Below, piece by piece: positions 23,800 to 36,137 of a stretch of DNA of 64,000 nt; the first letter of the stretch is position 1, and each line of letters starts with the position of its first letter. Made by a program: the position numbers and the translations under genes. The notes below the pieces were generated by a model. The model was given only the letters and a program-made list of their open reading frames with translations, searched no databases and was not told the DNA's origin. The DNA comes from Nepenthes gracilis (Eukaryota; Streptophyta; Magnoliopsida; Caryophyllales; Nepenthaceae): positions 7,420,536-7,484,535 of the forward strand of contig BSYO01000014.1 in the NCBI GenBank assembly GCA_033239525.1. The letters run 5' to 3'.

Positions 23800-25570
23800 T
23801 TCCCTCGATTGTGGAAGATAATATTTAGATCTTTAATTCTTTATCACCTATTTTGGTTGATCCTGGGGTTATGTATTCTTTTGTATCCTCTAAATTTGTG
23901 TGCAATTTGTGCGTACCTCCCCAATATCTAGATTGTGAGTTATTGGTGTCTACCCTAGTGGTAAGTCTCTATTAGTTGTTATGGTGTACCCTCGATGTCC
24001 GGTTTAGGTATGTGGTTATAAATTATTGGCGAATCTAATTCTACTGGATATGCCAAACTTTAATGTGATTTTAAAAATGGGTTGGTTGGCATGTTACGAC
24101 ACTACTATAGACTGTTATAATAAGACAATTTTATTTTGCATTTCAGGGTATGAATCCTTCAAATTTCAAGGAAGGATTAGTAAGGAGACTGCATGGTTGA
24201 TCTTGGTGTTACACATGAGTCATCTGATTAGAGATGGGTGTCAAGTGTATCTAGTATATATGGTCACATTTGGAAGTCATTCTATTGTTAGAGAAGATAT
24301 TTCAGTTGTCTGCAAATTAGAGGATATTTTTCAAAGGATTCACATGGATTGTTTCCTGAGCGGAAGATTGAATTTGCTATTGACATTGTATCTAGATCTG
24401 TGCTAATTTTGAGGGCTCCATATAGAATGGCTTCATTTGAGTTGAAAGAATTAAAGTAGCAGTTATAGGATTTGTTCGAGAAAAGATTCATTCAACAAAG
24501 TATTTCACCATAGGGTGCTCCTGTGCTATTTATAAAAAAGAAAGACTGATTGATGAGATTGTATGTGGATTATTGGGAGCTGAATAAGATCATGATCAAG
24601 AATAAGTATCCCCTCCTGAGGATTGATAATTTGTTTGATCAGCTGCAAGGAGCTTAGGTTTTCTTGAAGATTGATCTGCGTTTAGGGTACCACTAGTTAA
24701 GGATTGAGCAGGATGATATTCCCAAGTTGGCTTTTAGGATGTGATACAGTCATTATGAATTTCTGATGATACTATTTGGATTAATGAATACGCCAGTATC
24801 CTTTATGGATCTGATGAATCGAGTTTTACAACAATATTAGGATTAGTTTATGGTAATATTTATTAATGATATCCTAATTTATTCAAAAAGTTTTACAGAG
24901 CACAAGGCTCATCTAAGGATTGCATTGCAAACTTTAAGAGTGAAGTAGCTATTTGCTAAGTTGAAGAAGTGAAAACTCTGGTTAGATGAGTTTGAAGGTG
25001 AGGAGTTTCTTAGGTTTGGATGGGTATTACATGCGGTTTGTTAAAAATTTCTTGAGGATTGCGGTACCTTTGATCCGTTTGACGTAGAAGAAGAGGTGTT
25101 TATTTGAAATGATGATTGTAAAGAAAGTTTCCAGGAGTTGAAGAGAAGATTAACATCAACACCTATATTGTCTATCCTTAATAGATTAGAAGGATTTGTG
25201 GTATATTGTGATACTTTCAAGAAAGGTTTAGATTATATTTTAATGAAACATTATCGAGTGGTGACTTATGGGTCTAGACAGTTGAAGATTCATGAGTAGA
25301 ACTATCCCACCTATGATTTAGAGTTAGCAGTTATGATCTTCATATTAAATATTTGAAGGTATTATCTATATGGGGAGAAATTTATGGTCTATTTCGATCA
25401 TAAAAGTTTAAAGTATTTGTTCTCCTAGAGGGAATTGAATATGCGACAGCGGAGATAAATGGACCTTTTAAAGGATTACGATTATGAGATCCAATATCAA
25501 CCAGGAAAAGCGAATGTTGTTACTAATACCTTGAGTAGGAAGTCTTCTGGATTAATTGTTCATTTGATGA
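23800..25570 (+). pseudogene. Gypsy A protease, reverse transcriptase and RNase H
   Basis: Protease motif reads VDPGVMYSFVSS (about 23855-23890), with DPG for the catalytic D-S/T-G. RT starts near 24405 (PYRMASFELKELK). At 24859-24885 the catalytic box reads FINDILIYS, the first Asp of the expected FIDD replaced by Asn. RNase H follows: VVYCDTFKKGL, YDLELAV and [11 protein letters not shown] (25200-25430), ending in QPGKANVVTNTLSRK (25500-25545). Inactive by stops and by the RT substitution. Confidence 0.85.
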
Positions 25571-25829
25571 TCAAGGAGTGAGAGATGTTGGATAGAATGA
25601 AGAGTTGCACGATTTGGTTGTACTCCTAGTGTTTGAGGATGATGTCTTATCTCCAGGTGCAATTAGAGATTTTAGAGAAGATCAAGAAGGATCAGAAGAA
25701 TGACCTATATCTAATGGTGATTGTGGGAGATTTAGATGATGAGTCACGAGTAAAGTTTCATTTTTACTCTACGGGATTCTTTATTTTTGAGATCGGATTT
25801 ATGTATCGAATATTTAGGAGTTCAAGGAG

Positions 25830-27110
25830 AAAATTCTGAATGAAACTCACAAATCATGTACACGATCCATCCTGGCATGAATAAGATGTATCAAGACATG
25901 AAAAAAACTTTCTGGTGGCAAAACATAAGAAGGGAGATTGCAACTTTTGTAGATGGATGAATTATGTGTCAACAGGTAAAAGCAGAGTATAAAAAGTCTC
26001 CAGGGTTCTTGCATCCTTTTCCAATTTTCATCTAGAAGTGGAAGCACATAGTAATAGATTTATTTCATGATTGCGTAGGATGGCGAAGAATGTGGATGCC
26101 ATTTGAGTGATCATGGACAGATAAACAAAATCTACTCATTTCCTACCGATTCAAATGACGTATTCAAAAGACAAGTTGGCCCATTTGTGCATCAATGAGG
26201 TTGTAAGGCTACATGGTATTCCATCTTCAATTGTTTCTAATCAGGATCCCTGGTTTGTATTAAAATTTTGGAAAAACTTGCATAAGGAGTTGAGTACTAA
26301 GCTTTAGTTCAGCTTAGCTTTTTATTTGCAAATAGATGGCCAATCCAAAAGGAATATCCAAATCTTTGAAGATATGTTGAGGGCTTTGGTTTCGGAAATG
26401 AGAGGCTCTTGAGATAGTTATTTGCCACTTGCCGAATTTGCTGTAATATGGGCTATTAGTTAAGTATCGGGATGGTTCCATTCAAAGCTTTGTATGGTTG
26501 GAGATGCAGGTTTCCTATTAATTGGGAAAAGATCAGAAATTGTAGATTGTTGGGCCTTGACATTATTTAAGATACTTTTAAGAAGATCAAAGTTATTAAA
26601 GATCAGTTTATTGATGTTCAGAGTTGCTAGAAGAGATATGCTGATAGCAGAAGATCTAATTTGGAGTTTGAGGAGGGAGACCATGTGTTCTTGGAGGTTT
26701 TTTCAAAGAAATGAATTTATAGGTTTGGAGTAAAGGGAAAATTGAAGCTGAGGTTTATCGGGCTTTTCAAAATTTTGAAACGGATTAGAGAGGTGGCCTA
26801 TAGATTGGCTTTGCCTCCGAATTTGGCAATTAGTTATGATATCTTCTATATTTCAATGTTGAGAAAATATGTACATGATCCTTCTCATGTGATTAAATTT
26901 AAGCCATTTGGAGATAGATGAGAATTTATTTTATTTTGAGGTTCCCGTTTAGATTTTGAATCAGAAGGATCAAGTGTTGAGAAATAAGATTATTCTATTG
27001 ATCAATGTGTTATGGAAAAATCATTCAGCCAATGAGGCTACATAGGAGTGTGAAGATAAAGTTTAGGAGAAGTTCCCCTATCTGTTTAAGGATTAAGGTG
27101 CATGAATTTT
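25830..27110 (+). pseudogene. Gypsy A integrase and chromodomain-like tail
   Basis: Zinc-finger remnants lie near 25850-25980. The core keeps TKSTHFLPIQMTYSKDKLAH, VRLHGIPSSIVSNQDPWF and NIQIFEDML (26120-26385), so the second Asp and the Glu are recognisable. GKLKLRFIGLFKILKRIREV and MLRKYVHDPSHVI (26735-26900) lead to a tail with DQVLRNKIILLINVLWKNHS, the chromodomain region of Tekay elements. Frameshifts throughout. Confidence 0.8.
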
Positions 27111-27128
27111 GATGACGAAATTTTTATA

Positions 27129-27139
27129 AGGAGGGAGAA
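27129..27139 (+). other. Gypsy A polypurine tract
   Basis: AAGGAGGGAGAA-type purine run directly before the 3' LTR start TGTAATACCC. Confidence 0.85.
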
Positions 27140-27447
27140 TGTAATACCCTGGACCCCTATTTGGATGATTTTGATATTATTTATAATTTTTGGATTAATT
27201 AAATAATTTTGAAGTAATTAAATTATAAAAGTTTGAAAGATATTCGGTTCGGTGACGCAGTGCTTGATACATGCCCGAGGCATGCCTGGTGCACCGATTC
27301 CAGTATGGGTGTGCTCAAAGAGTGCTGGCTTGCTCAAGCACGAGTGCCAAAATAGCCACACTCTAGTTGCACTCGAGTGGCGCTCAAGTGCCTATTTAGC
27401 TATTTAAGTAGCAGCGCTCATAGTGCACATCATTCACGTAGCAGGAG
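27140..27447 (+). repeat. Gypsy A 3' LTR, truncated by copia B
   Basis: Homologous to 20558-20870 of the 5' LTR down to CATTCACGTAGCAGGAG, then replaced by TGAAAAGGACG of copia B. The missing part does not reappear before the window ends. Confidence 0.85.
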
Positions 27448-28906
27448 TGAAAAGGACGTTTTGCCCCAAAGTACACAATAAAGTTTTGACCCCATTTAGG
27501 ATTAACGGAAGCAGTACAAAAATTAAATACTAAATATACATAAAGAATATTTATATCTAGATTCCAATAACAATAATATGCATAAAGAGTAGAGAACAAT
27601 AAATGCAATAGTAAAAAGAGACACTTTTTGGTGACGAATGGAAAATTCGATATCCACGGTAATCGAGAAAAATCGTCCGGACTTCAACGGCTAGAGAAAG
27701 TATCTACTATAAAAATCAACTTACAGATCGGGTAGTACAGACGTGCTAACGTAACTGACTTATTCTTGTCTTGTAATCTCTACCAAGAAACTCCTTGGAT
27801 TTGCCCACGGTAACGGAACTGGTTGCTTTCCGGTCTTCACGTTGATCTTCTCTCACAAACCATTGGAACTCAGTGTCCACGCCTCCCACATCCCTCACGA
27901 GGGATTGTTGGCAAGAACGAAAGTGAATTTGAATAGTAAGAGAGGATGAGAAAGCTTTGGCAAATTAATACATGTAAATGATGAAACTTTCTCCGGTGGG
28001 CATACAACCGTTGCACAAAATAATGAACGTAGCAATATGGTGTCTCAATTTTTTTTTCAAAAACCCTAGCAGATGAAGAAGAAAGTACCATATATATAAA
28101 GGAGCCCAAATGAGTTTAAATTTAAAAGATCTATTAGATATAAAAGGCTCGTGCTGCTCGAGCGTTGCTCGAGTGCACGGCGAGCACAGAGTAGGGTTAG
28201 GTGAGTTCGTGTCAGGGTGCTCAGGAGCTTATCGGGTTCTCCTCAAACTCGGATCAGGTGTACCTCGAGCACCCGGTTCTGGAAAACGGGCCTCGTTGGC
28301 GTCTCGAGCACGCATCGAGCGTGCGGTTCTGGAAAATGTACCTTGGTGGCAACTCGGGCATCAATCGGGCGCAGCCTGAGGAAGGTCGAAACGAAAGATA
28401 GGGAGGTGGGAATGTTGAGGGTGTGACACATATGATCTTCAAGTATGAAATTGACAAAGTTCCACCAAGAAAGAATGATGTTGCAGATACCGAACACTCC
28501 CACGTGGTCACGGAATATGTCAATACACAAGACGACTAAAAATTTCTTCCTTTGGCAATTGTGTGACAAAATTCCCAAAATAAGAAACAAAAACACAATA
28601 TAAGCACGGGTTCAGACACCACCGAAATAAAACTCGTGTACATGAAAATCAACACTGAAATACAAACGACACAAAAATATAACGCTATAAAGTAGCTAAG
28701 ATACTTCCGAACTGCTGCGGGCCAGAGAGAGAGTTGTAGTGCATGCAACCACGGTTAGTACAGAAAGAAAGCATAATATTCACAGATACACGTAACAGCA
28801 GCGACCAAGGAACCACAACAATAATGATAAAACACAGTAAGACAACTGTAATCATAGGTAAATAGAAAGCAAGAACAACGGGAAACATATAAGTAACAGG
28901 AATACA
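27448..28906 (-). repeat. Sirevirus-type copia B 3' LTR
   Basis: Plus-sense ends are TGAAAAGGACG... and ...GGAATACA, i.e. TG...CA on the minus strand; 1459 bp. A TATATATA box (28088-28100) is preceded, in the transcribed sense, by CTCGAGC-rich DNA (28150-28380). The 5' partner lies outside the window, so the right end is inferred from adjoining polypurine tracts. Confidence 0.65.
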
Positions 28907-28985
28907 GCTCCCCCTCACAAAAAGAAATAGAAACTCTCCTCACAAAAAGAAACTCCCCCTCACAAAACTACTCCCCCCTTTTGTC
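28907..28985 (-). other. Copia B repeated polypurine tracts
   Basis: On the minus strand three or four runs of the type GTGAGGGGGAG and AAAAGGGGGGAGTAG occur in tandem next to the LTR. Multiple PPT copies before the 3' LTR are a described trait of Sireviruses. Confidence 0.65.
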
Positions 28986-30850
28986 ACGGATGACAAAGGG
29001 GCATTGCTTAGAGAGATCGTCGAAGGGACCGCTAAGAAGAAGACAAACGAGGAGCCACCGCCTAGGGAGAAAAGAACTGATCCTCCTATGTAGGAAGTTA
29101 AGTGTCAAGACGCACAAGGATCTCAGACCGAAACTGAGCCTGAGTCTCTACCACGTGCTCAAGCCGGGACGTCAATTGCTCATGGGAGGTGGACAGGTGA
29201 GCCAGCTACTGGGAGATGTGTGAGAGAAGGCCCAAGGTACACGAGGAGGTAGATTTAGCAGAGTGGAAGAGATGCGAGGGGCCTGAAGCAGATGGCTCGG
29301 CCGTGGTTGGAGAGGAGGGAACGACAGGTCTGGAGTCATCGAGAAAATCATCGGAGGATGGGGAAGGCCAATGAGTATGAGAGCAACTCTGCTCAAAAGT
29401 AGACGTGAAATAGGTTAGCCAAGAAATGCATGAGGAAGATTCGGACACTGAACGCCCAATACAACAAGGAGGCGCTGAATGAGACAACCATGCGGGAGTC
29501 ATCATTCTTGGAGTGGAAGTGGGTGAGCATGTGAAGGCACAAGTGGGACGGAAGGTCAATCGACCGGCCACTGAGAGGAGCGAAAAGAAAGTAAGCCTTG
29601 TCGAAGGGAATGGAGGAGAAATAGGAGACCGAAAATAGATTGGTCAACACAATCCGACTCACAACTAAACGCTGAGGACTGAGGAGTTTTGTTTTAAATG
29701 CACACCCATTCCAGGTGAGCGGGGAACCGTGAAGGAAAGAGGTAACATCACTAGGATGAGGAAGGGACTAGCTCTCACAAGGATAGTCAGGATGAGCAAC
29801 ACGAGGGATGCCCAAAGCAGCGGGAAGCATGTCAAGGGTAATTCGGAGGTGACTCACCCTCCCGAAGGTAGAGAAGGCTCAAAAGAAACATCATGAATAT
29901 TTGAGTAAAGTTCTTGGATGATAAGGGGAATCGAAGCAATCAAATTTGTGAGGACAGGCTCCCAACCGGGTCAAGGAAAGCGAGGACAACTTCACGCTCA
30001 AACCACAGTTGCCGCTGGGACATCCGGGAGGTAAAGGCGATGCCGCGACATCACTAAGAAATCGGTTGGGGTCAAATTAGTTGCTCGGACGGGAGCACTT
30101 ACTCGAAGATTTCTTGGAAAGTGTTTTCCGCAGGATCGACATCTGAAAATACAAAAGCAAGCAAACATTGGAGCAGGAATAATAATTTGGACAGGTACAA
30201 CATGGGAACGGTAGAGAGCATAATGGCACACGGCCGCTACTGGCAGCTCATCACGGCATACTGTCGTCAACCACCACAGACAAGCATCACAACAGCTCAT
30301 CCCAGCCGCCATACCACAGACAAGCACCAAGGCGGCAACTAGGCAAGGCCTGGCGCTGACTACCGATAGAGGCGCCACCACGCCGAAGTCCTGCTCACAG
30401 CGGTGTGATGAAGAGTACAAAACCCGTCGGTGAGGTTACACGGTAACTGGGCCGTTCACGAGCGTCTAGTCCAGTTAGGATTCCGGGCTTTCACCAAGGC
30501 TACCCGAGTGCAAATCTAGGTAATGGAGCCAGTACGGCTCATGGGCGCACTAGAGCCAGCACACAGACCGGAGACAGGGTCGCCAGTGAACGCCATTAAT
30601 GGCTAGGCGACGAGCAAAAAAGGAACTGGGAAGAGGAGAAATTACTTGGATTTCGGCTCAAAGTAGCAAGAGAGGAGGTCAATCTATAGGATGACAGGCC
30701 GAAGAGGGTGTGCAAGAGAGGAAAACTAGTGAACGTCGGGAGAGAGAGAGAGAGCGAGCAGCGTGAGGGTTTGGCTGCGGCGAGGGTTTCGGAGGAAGGA
30801 AGACGACGAGAGAGAGAGAGAGAGAAAGAAAACAAAAGAGCCACGCGTTA
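28986..30850 (-). pseudogene. Copia B extra region between pol and 3' LTR (possible ORF3)
   Basis: About 1.9 kb lie between the RNase H stop and the PPTs, much more than a basic copia element has. Minus-strand text includes AYFLFAPLSGRSIDLPSHLC (about 29540-29600) and a Pro/Ser-rich stretch (29206-29400). The first resembles domains of the plant-transposon type (PF20167-like) from memory; this is weak. Some Sireviruses carry an env-like ORF here. Frames are broken and no signal peptide or clear membrane helix can be asserted. Confidence 0.4.
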
Positions 30851-30865
30851 ATTTACTGCCCCTTC

Positions 30866-30870
30866 TATTA

Positions 30871-30915
<45 letters not shown>
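30866..30915. repeat. (TTA)n microsatellite
   Basis: About 16 near-perfect TTA units, followed by a second short run (ATT/GTT) at 30958-30988. GA-dinucleotide runs lie at 30741-30755 and 30805-30825. Confidence 0.95.
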
Positions 30916-30917
<2 letters not shown>

Positions 30918-31005
30918 TTGTTAAAATTTTAAATTTGAAAAAGAAGGCCCGTGTGATTATGATTATTATTATTATTGTTGTTGTTGTTTTAAATTTTATT
31001 TTAGT

Positions 31006-32883
31006 TTATTCATCGGGAGGTGAGCATACCTCGATGGCCGTTCTCAAAAATTCAAAACGCACACTATCCAAAGGCTTAGTGAGGATGTTAGCCAGTTGAG
31101 TGTCGGCCGGAATATATTCAAGAGAGATGACTTGAGTTTCCACGAGCTCACGTATGAAATGATGCCGAATATCGATATGTTTGGTGTGAGAATGCTGAAC
31201 AGGATTTTTAGAAATATTTATAGTACTAGTATTGTCACAATAAATGGTTATAGTGTTCTGGACAATACTGTAATCAAGAAGCATTTGTGTCATCCATAGG
31301 AGTTGTGTGCAACAGCTCCCCACGGCAATGTATTCGGTTTCAGCAGTTAATAATGAGATCGAATTTTGTTTCTTACTCACCCAAGCCCCCAGGTTGGAAC
31401 CAACATAGAAACACCCACCGAAGGTACTCTTTCGATCATCATCATTCCCAGTCCAATCAGTATCAGAATATCCAACCAAAGCAAAATTTGAGTCGTTGGA
31501 GAAAAAAATCCCATATTCAAAAGTTCCATTGATATAGTGAATGATATGCTTAATAGCATTTAAATGGAATTCTTTCGGATCAGATTCATAGCGGGCGTAG
31601 ACATCGGCATTAAATGCAATGTTGGGTCAGCTAGCCGTCAAATACTGGAGACTACTGATCATATTTCCATAGAGAGTTGGATTGACGCTCTTTCCCACGA
31701 GATCATGATCTAATTTTGATGAAGTGCTCATGGGTGACCGGGTATATTTGGAGTTATCAAGATTGAAGTGTTTGGCAAGGTCCTTGGCATATTTGGCTTG
31801 GGAAATAAAAAAATCATGAAAGAGTTGCCTAATTTTTAAGCAAAGGAAGTATGTAAGTTCTCCGACCATACTCATTTCTAATTCTGAGGCCATGCAGTCA
31901 ACAAAAGAATAAAAACGAGAGTCAATTCTAGCACCAAAAATAATGTCATCAACATAAACTTGGGCTACTAATATATATTTTTTGGTCATTTTTACAAATA
32001 AAATTTTATCAACACTACCCCTAACAAAACCATGATCACTAAGGTACAATGTGAGATGCTTGTACCAAGCTCTTGGACTTGCTTAAGTCCGTATAGGGCT
32101 TTTTTTAGTTTGTACACATGGTCTGAAAATATAGGATTTACAAAACCCTTTGGTTGCTTTACATAGACTTTCTCTTAAATGGGACCATTGAGGAATGCAC
32201 TTTTTACATCCATTTGATACAGTTTAAATCCCATGGTACAAGCAATAGATAGAAGAATACAAATAAATATGAGACAAGCCATAGGAGCAAAAGTTTTGTC
32301 ATAGTCGATGCCTTCTACTTGAGTATATCCTTGAGAAGCAAGGCGAGCTTTATTTCGGATGATATTTCTATTTTCATTGATTTTGTTTTTGAAGATCCAT
32401 TTGGTCCTGATTACGTTTGTATGTGTAGGAAGGGGAACTAAGGATCAAACATCATTTCTCACAAATTGATTTAATTTCTCATGCATGGCATTTGTCCAGC
32501 ACTCATCGGACAAGGCCTCTTCTACTTTTTTGGGTTCGATTGGAGAAACATAACAGGTATAGACGAACTGGTTTAGAACACAGCGGCGTAGCCTCATACC
32601 TTCACTCAAATCGTCTAACATAAGATCTTTTGGATGATTTAGCTTAACCCTGACAAATGTTCCTTTGTAGGACTGGAATTGGGAGTTATTTGTGCCACAT
32701 CAGGAAATGTTGAGTCAGGTGAAGATTCAACATGATCATCCTCTTTATCAGAACAGTCACAGCTTTTAGGGTGCCCATGAAAGATATCATTCACAACAAT
32801 ATTAATGGATTCCATAACCATTTGAGTGCGAAAATTGTAGACCTGATAGGCTCAATTGGTTAGGGAATACCCTAACAATATTC
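31006..32883 (-). pseudogene. Copia B reverse transcriptase and RNase H (Sirevirus type)
   Basis: RNase H: VGYSDTDWTGNDDDRKSTFG, AETEYIAVGSCCTQLLWM and HSHTKHIDIRHHFIRELVE, ending VCSPPDE and a stop at 31006. RT: VYVDDIIFGA (31931-31963), MVGELTYFLCLKI, and YAKDLAKHFNLDNSKYTRSP. Upstream KQPKGFVNPIFSDHVYKLKK (about 32090-32160). These words match the SIRE/Maximus lineage. Integrase C-terminal text LLGYSLTN...VYNFRTQMVMESINIVV lies at 32790-32880 and stops at 32883, where gypsy C is inserted. It continues at 62701. Confidence 0.85.
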
Positions 32884-33957
32884 TGTGAGATCCCGATCCT
32901 AAAATATGTTAAAGATGAAGTAATTATGTTGATAAAAATCATGACTAAGTTTGAGAATAAGGGATAAATGGATACTGAAGCAAAAAGGAGTAAATAGAAA
33001 GAAAATAGAATCGACGCAAAAGTACAAATGGAACCGCTCGAGGCTCGCCCGAGGCAGAGCGGGGGCAAGGAGGCTACGACGGGCGGCACTCGAGGACTGC
33101 TCGAGCGTCACCCGGGCGCAAATTCGCATGCCTAGCGCCTAGTTGGCACTCGAGAAATAGAAAGAAAATGGGATCGACTCAAAAGTGTGAATGAAACCAC
33201 TCGAGGCTCGCCCTAGGCAGAGCGGGGGTGAGGAGGCTACGATGGGTGGTGCTTGAGGACTACTTTTTCCATCGGCCATTTCGGCCGTTCTAGCGAAGGG
33301 TAGCAAGAGAGAATGGGGAAAAGAGAAGGACAGGAAGAAATCCGCCCGTTCTGCTCCGATCCGAGTAAGAATAACAGTAAATCTGGTTAAGGCAAGTATA
33401 CTTCAGACATATTTTTGCTCTAAATCCATATTTCTCCATGTTTGCTGTAAATAAAGCACTTTTCTCCTAATTAATCGGACAAATTTCATGTTTACTTGTA
33501 TGTACTGCTGAATATACCTTTGATTTCATGTATAAATATAAGTTTAGTGTTCGTTTTTCATCCGAAAGGTTTGGAAAAACCCTAAGCACGAAAATTATGG
33601 GATTTGGTGGTTTTAATCCATAAATTTAACTAGTAAATGTAGATTTGTAAAAGAGTATTGCCCTTATTATGATTTGGAACTAAAAAATTTATATATAATT
33701 ATATTGTTGAATTTCTGTGGAATTCTAAGGCATTCTGAAGGAATATTTGTGTAATTCTCGTTGACTTTCTGATATTCGATCAGTTATAAGTTGAGAAATA
33801 AGAAGAAAAGTATTTCTGATTTTGTAAATTAGGACTCAAGATTGAAATACAGCCAGGTTAAGTTCTCCAGCATGTCTTCGAATATTATGGTGGTAATCGA
33901 GGATAACTCTATCCACGGAGTTATATTTGGTCCATTCTTTCTTAGGGTATTAGTTTC
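32884..33957 (+). repeat. Gypsy C 5' LTR, first part
   Basis: Pairs with 60467-61513 of the 3' LTR. It has an internal duplication (32992-33103 and 33155-33267) and lacks the TATATAAG box found in the 3' LTR at 60758. The left arm of the RNA cassette (33894-33924) is present. The LTR is cut at 33957 by element D. Confidence 0.85.
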
Positions 33958-35741
33958 TGTAACGGCCCAGATTCTAGAATATAGAAAATTCCAGTCATCA
34001 AGTCTTTATAATCCGGTCAACACCAATTGACCGGAAAATGTAATATGAAAAGTAAATCGGCCTTAAGATAAAATCAAGTTCGGCCCTTGCATGATGAAAA
34101 GAAGTCCAGATTTCCTTGCTGAAAAGAAGTCCGTATTTCCTTGATGAAAAGAAGTCCGGATTTCCTTGATAAAAATCAAGTCTAGCTTTTACTTGATGAA
34201 AATCGAGTCCGGCGTTACTTGATGAAAATCGAGTCCGGCGTTTCTTTGATGAAAATCGAAACCGGCCTTGAACATGTTTTAAAATCGGGTTTTGTTCCAT
34301 TGAAGGCCGGAGTACATTATATAAATGTAAGGCCGAAGTGGTCTTGAAGGACGGAGTGACTTTGTGTATTGGAGGCCGGAGTAGATTATGGAAAAGCCAA
34401 AGTTGATAATTCAGTCAACAGGTGTTGACCGGAAGTCGTGTAGAAGGAATTGAATGTGTTTTCATGAGAAAGCTAAATTCGGTTAAGTTCAGTGAACCAA
34501 GAATTAATTAAGAAATCTAAATCCCGTTAAGTTTTGTTAATTAGGAATTAATGAACTCCTTGGAAATATAAAACCATAAATTGTCTAATTAATAAGGGAA
34601 CTTTTGGGAAATGTGGAGCCATAAATAAGAAACAATCCTCCTGTATTGCCAATCATTAATAATGAAACATTTCCCTTGTATTGTCAATCATTAATAATAG
34701 TTATCAGACCTAAGGCCTATAAATAAGAACTAGAGGAGTAAGGAAAAGGTATGCAATAGAATTTCTAGTAAAGGGAGGCCAAAAGAATAAGGCAAAGTCT
34801 ATAAATATGAACTAGAGGAGTAAGAAAAAGGTATGCAATAGAATTTCTAGTAAAGGGAGGCCAAAAGATCTAGGCAAAGTAGAAGAAACCCAGGTAAGAG
34901 TAAAGATCAAGGCAAAGTAGAAGAAACCCAGGCAAGATACTCACCCCTGTTTTTAAAGTTCATGATTATGCATGTTTGCCACGTAAGTATTTGATATTCT
35001 TATGAAATTATGTATGTATGATGTTTGTTCTGTTTTTATGATTTATTGTTCTTAATCGCATGTTTAAAAGAAACTCTGATATTCATGGTGTTAGATTTTA
35101 TTCTGCTTGAAGAATTTGCAATGGTTTTTATGAGTTTTCCGAAGACAAGATAAGAAGAAAAAGAACAAGGAAATTCCGAACTAAAGAAGAAACGATATGA
35201 TGATTTTTGTATGCTAAATTATGTTATAAAACTCTGTTTTGATTCTGCTTATGTATATATTTATGTTTTCTGCATGTGACTATTTTGCCGGGCTTTGTGG
35301 TTCACTCTTGTTATTTTCAGATGACGAAAGGCTCATGGAGGACGAGGTTGAGTAGAACCTTATGGTGTAGCCAAATGGTTCGGCTAGCCGGAGTTGATTA
35401 AATGAAGAACTTAATTTTATTTCCTTTTGATGTTTTGAGAAGACTTGTAAAATGATTCCACTGTTTATGACTCTATGGATGTTAATATGTTTCCGTGATT
35501 TCTTTTTGGTTAATGATATTGAAAAGTTTAGTAAGCATCTCAGACTTTCAAGTCCGGCTAACCTTAATGTTGGCCGGCCTGGTGTGAAATTAAAATCAGA
35601 AGGCCAGCTCATACAGTTCGGCCTCAATCAATCCTATGTAAAAGAAAAGAAAATTTTTACATCCATTAATATTTATTTATTAATTATCTTTTTAAGATTT
35701 GACGGCGGCTTTATGCGTGGAATTAAGTCCAGACCGTCACA
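33958..35741 (+). repeat. Gypsy D 5' LTR
   Basis: Begins TGTAACGGCCC and ends GACCGTCACA. CTATAAATAAG (near 34718) is a TATA candidate. An intron-like pair is present: donor CCCAG|GCAAG at 34931/34932 and acceptor TTATTTTCAG at 35320, followed by an acidic mini-exon ending in TAG at 35353-35355. The leader has a partial tandem duplication (34715-34780 and 34800-34870). Confidence 0.85.
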
Positions 35742-35742
35742 G

Positions 35743-35754
35743 TTGGTATCAGAG
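35743..35754 (+). other. Gypsy D primer-binding site
   Basis: TTGGTATCAGAG, an exact initiator-Met tRNA type PBS one base after the LTR. Confidence 0.95.
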
Positions 35755-35932
35755 AACAACTGAGATGCTTTAGGTCAATTTGAATCAACACGGAAACTTA
35801 GGACAGGATTAGTTACAGAAAAAGGGGTAGGTTGGTTTTACTTATGCTTTGGACGGAGTAAATTGTGATAGCCACCTTGGCTAGTTGACTGGCGAAAATA
35901 TTCTTTCAGAAATCAAGGTTATCGCTGAAGTC

Positions 35933-36137
35933 ATGTCTAACAGAGGACGGCAAACCGGACGGACTAACAACACTCCGGATAGGGAGGCAAGATACTTGAA
36001 CCTGCTAGACCGGATGGCTGAAGTCATAGAAGCTTTGGCACCACCAACTCCAGTGACCACCCCAATTTCGGTTCATCAAGAGAGGTCGGTCTATGATCGT
36101 TTTACTATCGAGCGTGTTCCCAAATTCTCAGGGAAAC
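35933..36137 (+). pseudogene. Gypsy D gag, N-terminal part
   Basis: ATG at 35933 begins MSNRGRQTGRTNN, parallel to the gag starts of F (MADERRRR) and C (MASRRNRR). It continues through LNLLDRMAEVIEAL and YDRFTIERVPKFSGK, then is interrupted at 36137 by solo LTR E. The frame resumes at 38858 once E and one GAAAC copy are discounted. Confidence 0.85.

Larger units (their letters stand above)
20558..27447 (+). mobile_element. Gypsy element A (Tekay-type chromovirus), degenerate
   Basis: 5' LTR 20558-22585, PBS at 22590, gag, protease, RT, RNase H, integrase and chromodomain-like tail, PPT 27129-27139, and the first 308 bp of the 3' LTR (27140-27447). The 3' LTR is cut where copia B begins. Dozens of stops. 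It is the oldest layer of the nest that fills the rest of the window. Confidence 0.85.

Noticed and set aside
28201..28426. Overlapping GC-rich frames in both directions
   Set aside because: CTCGAG-rich U3 of the copia B LTR; overlap in several frames comes from base composition.
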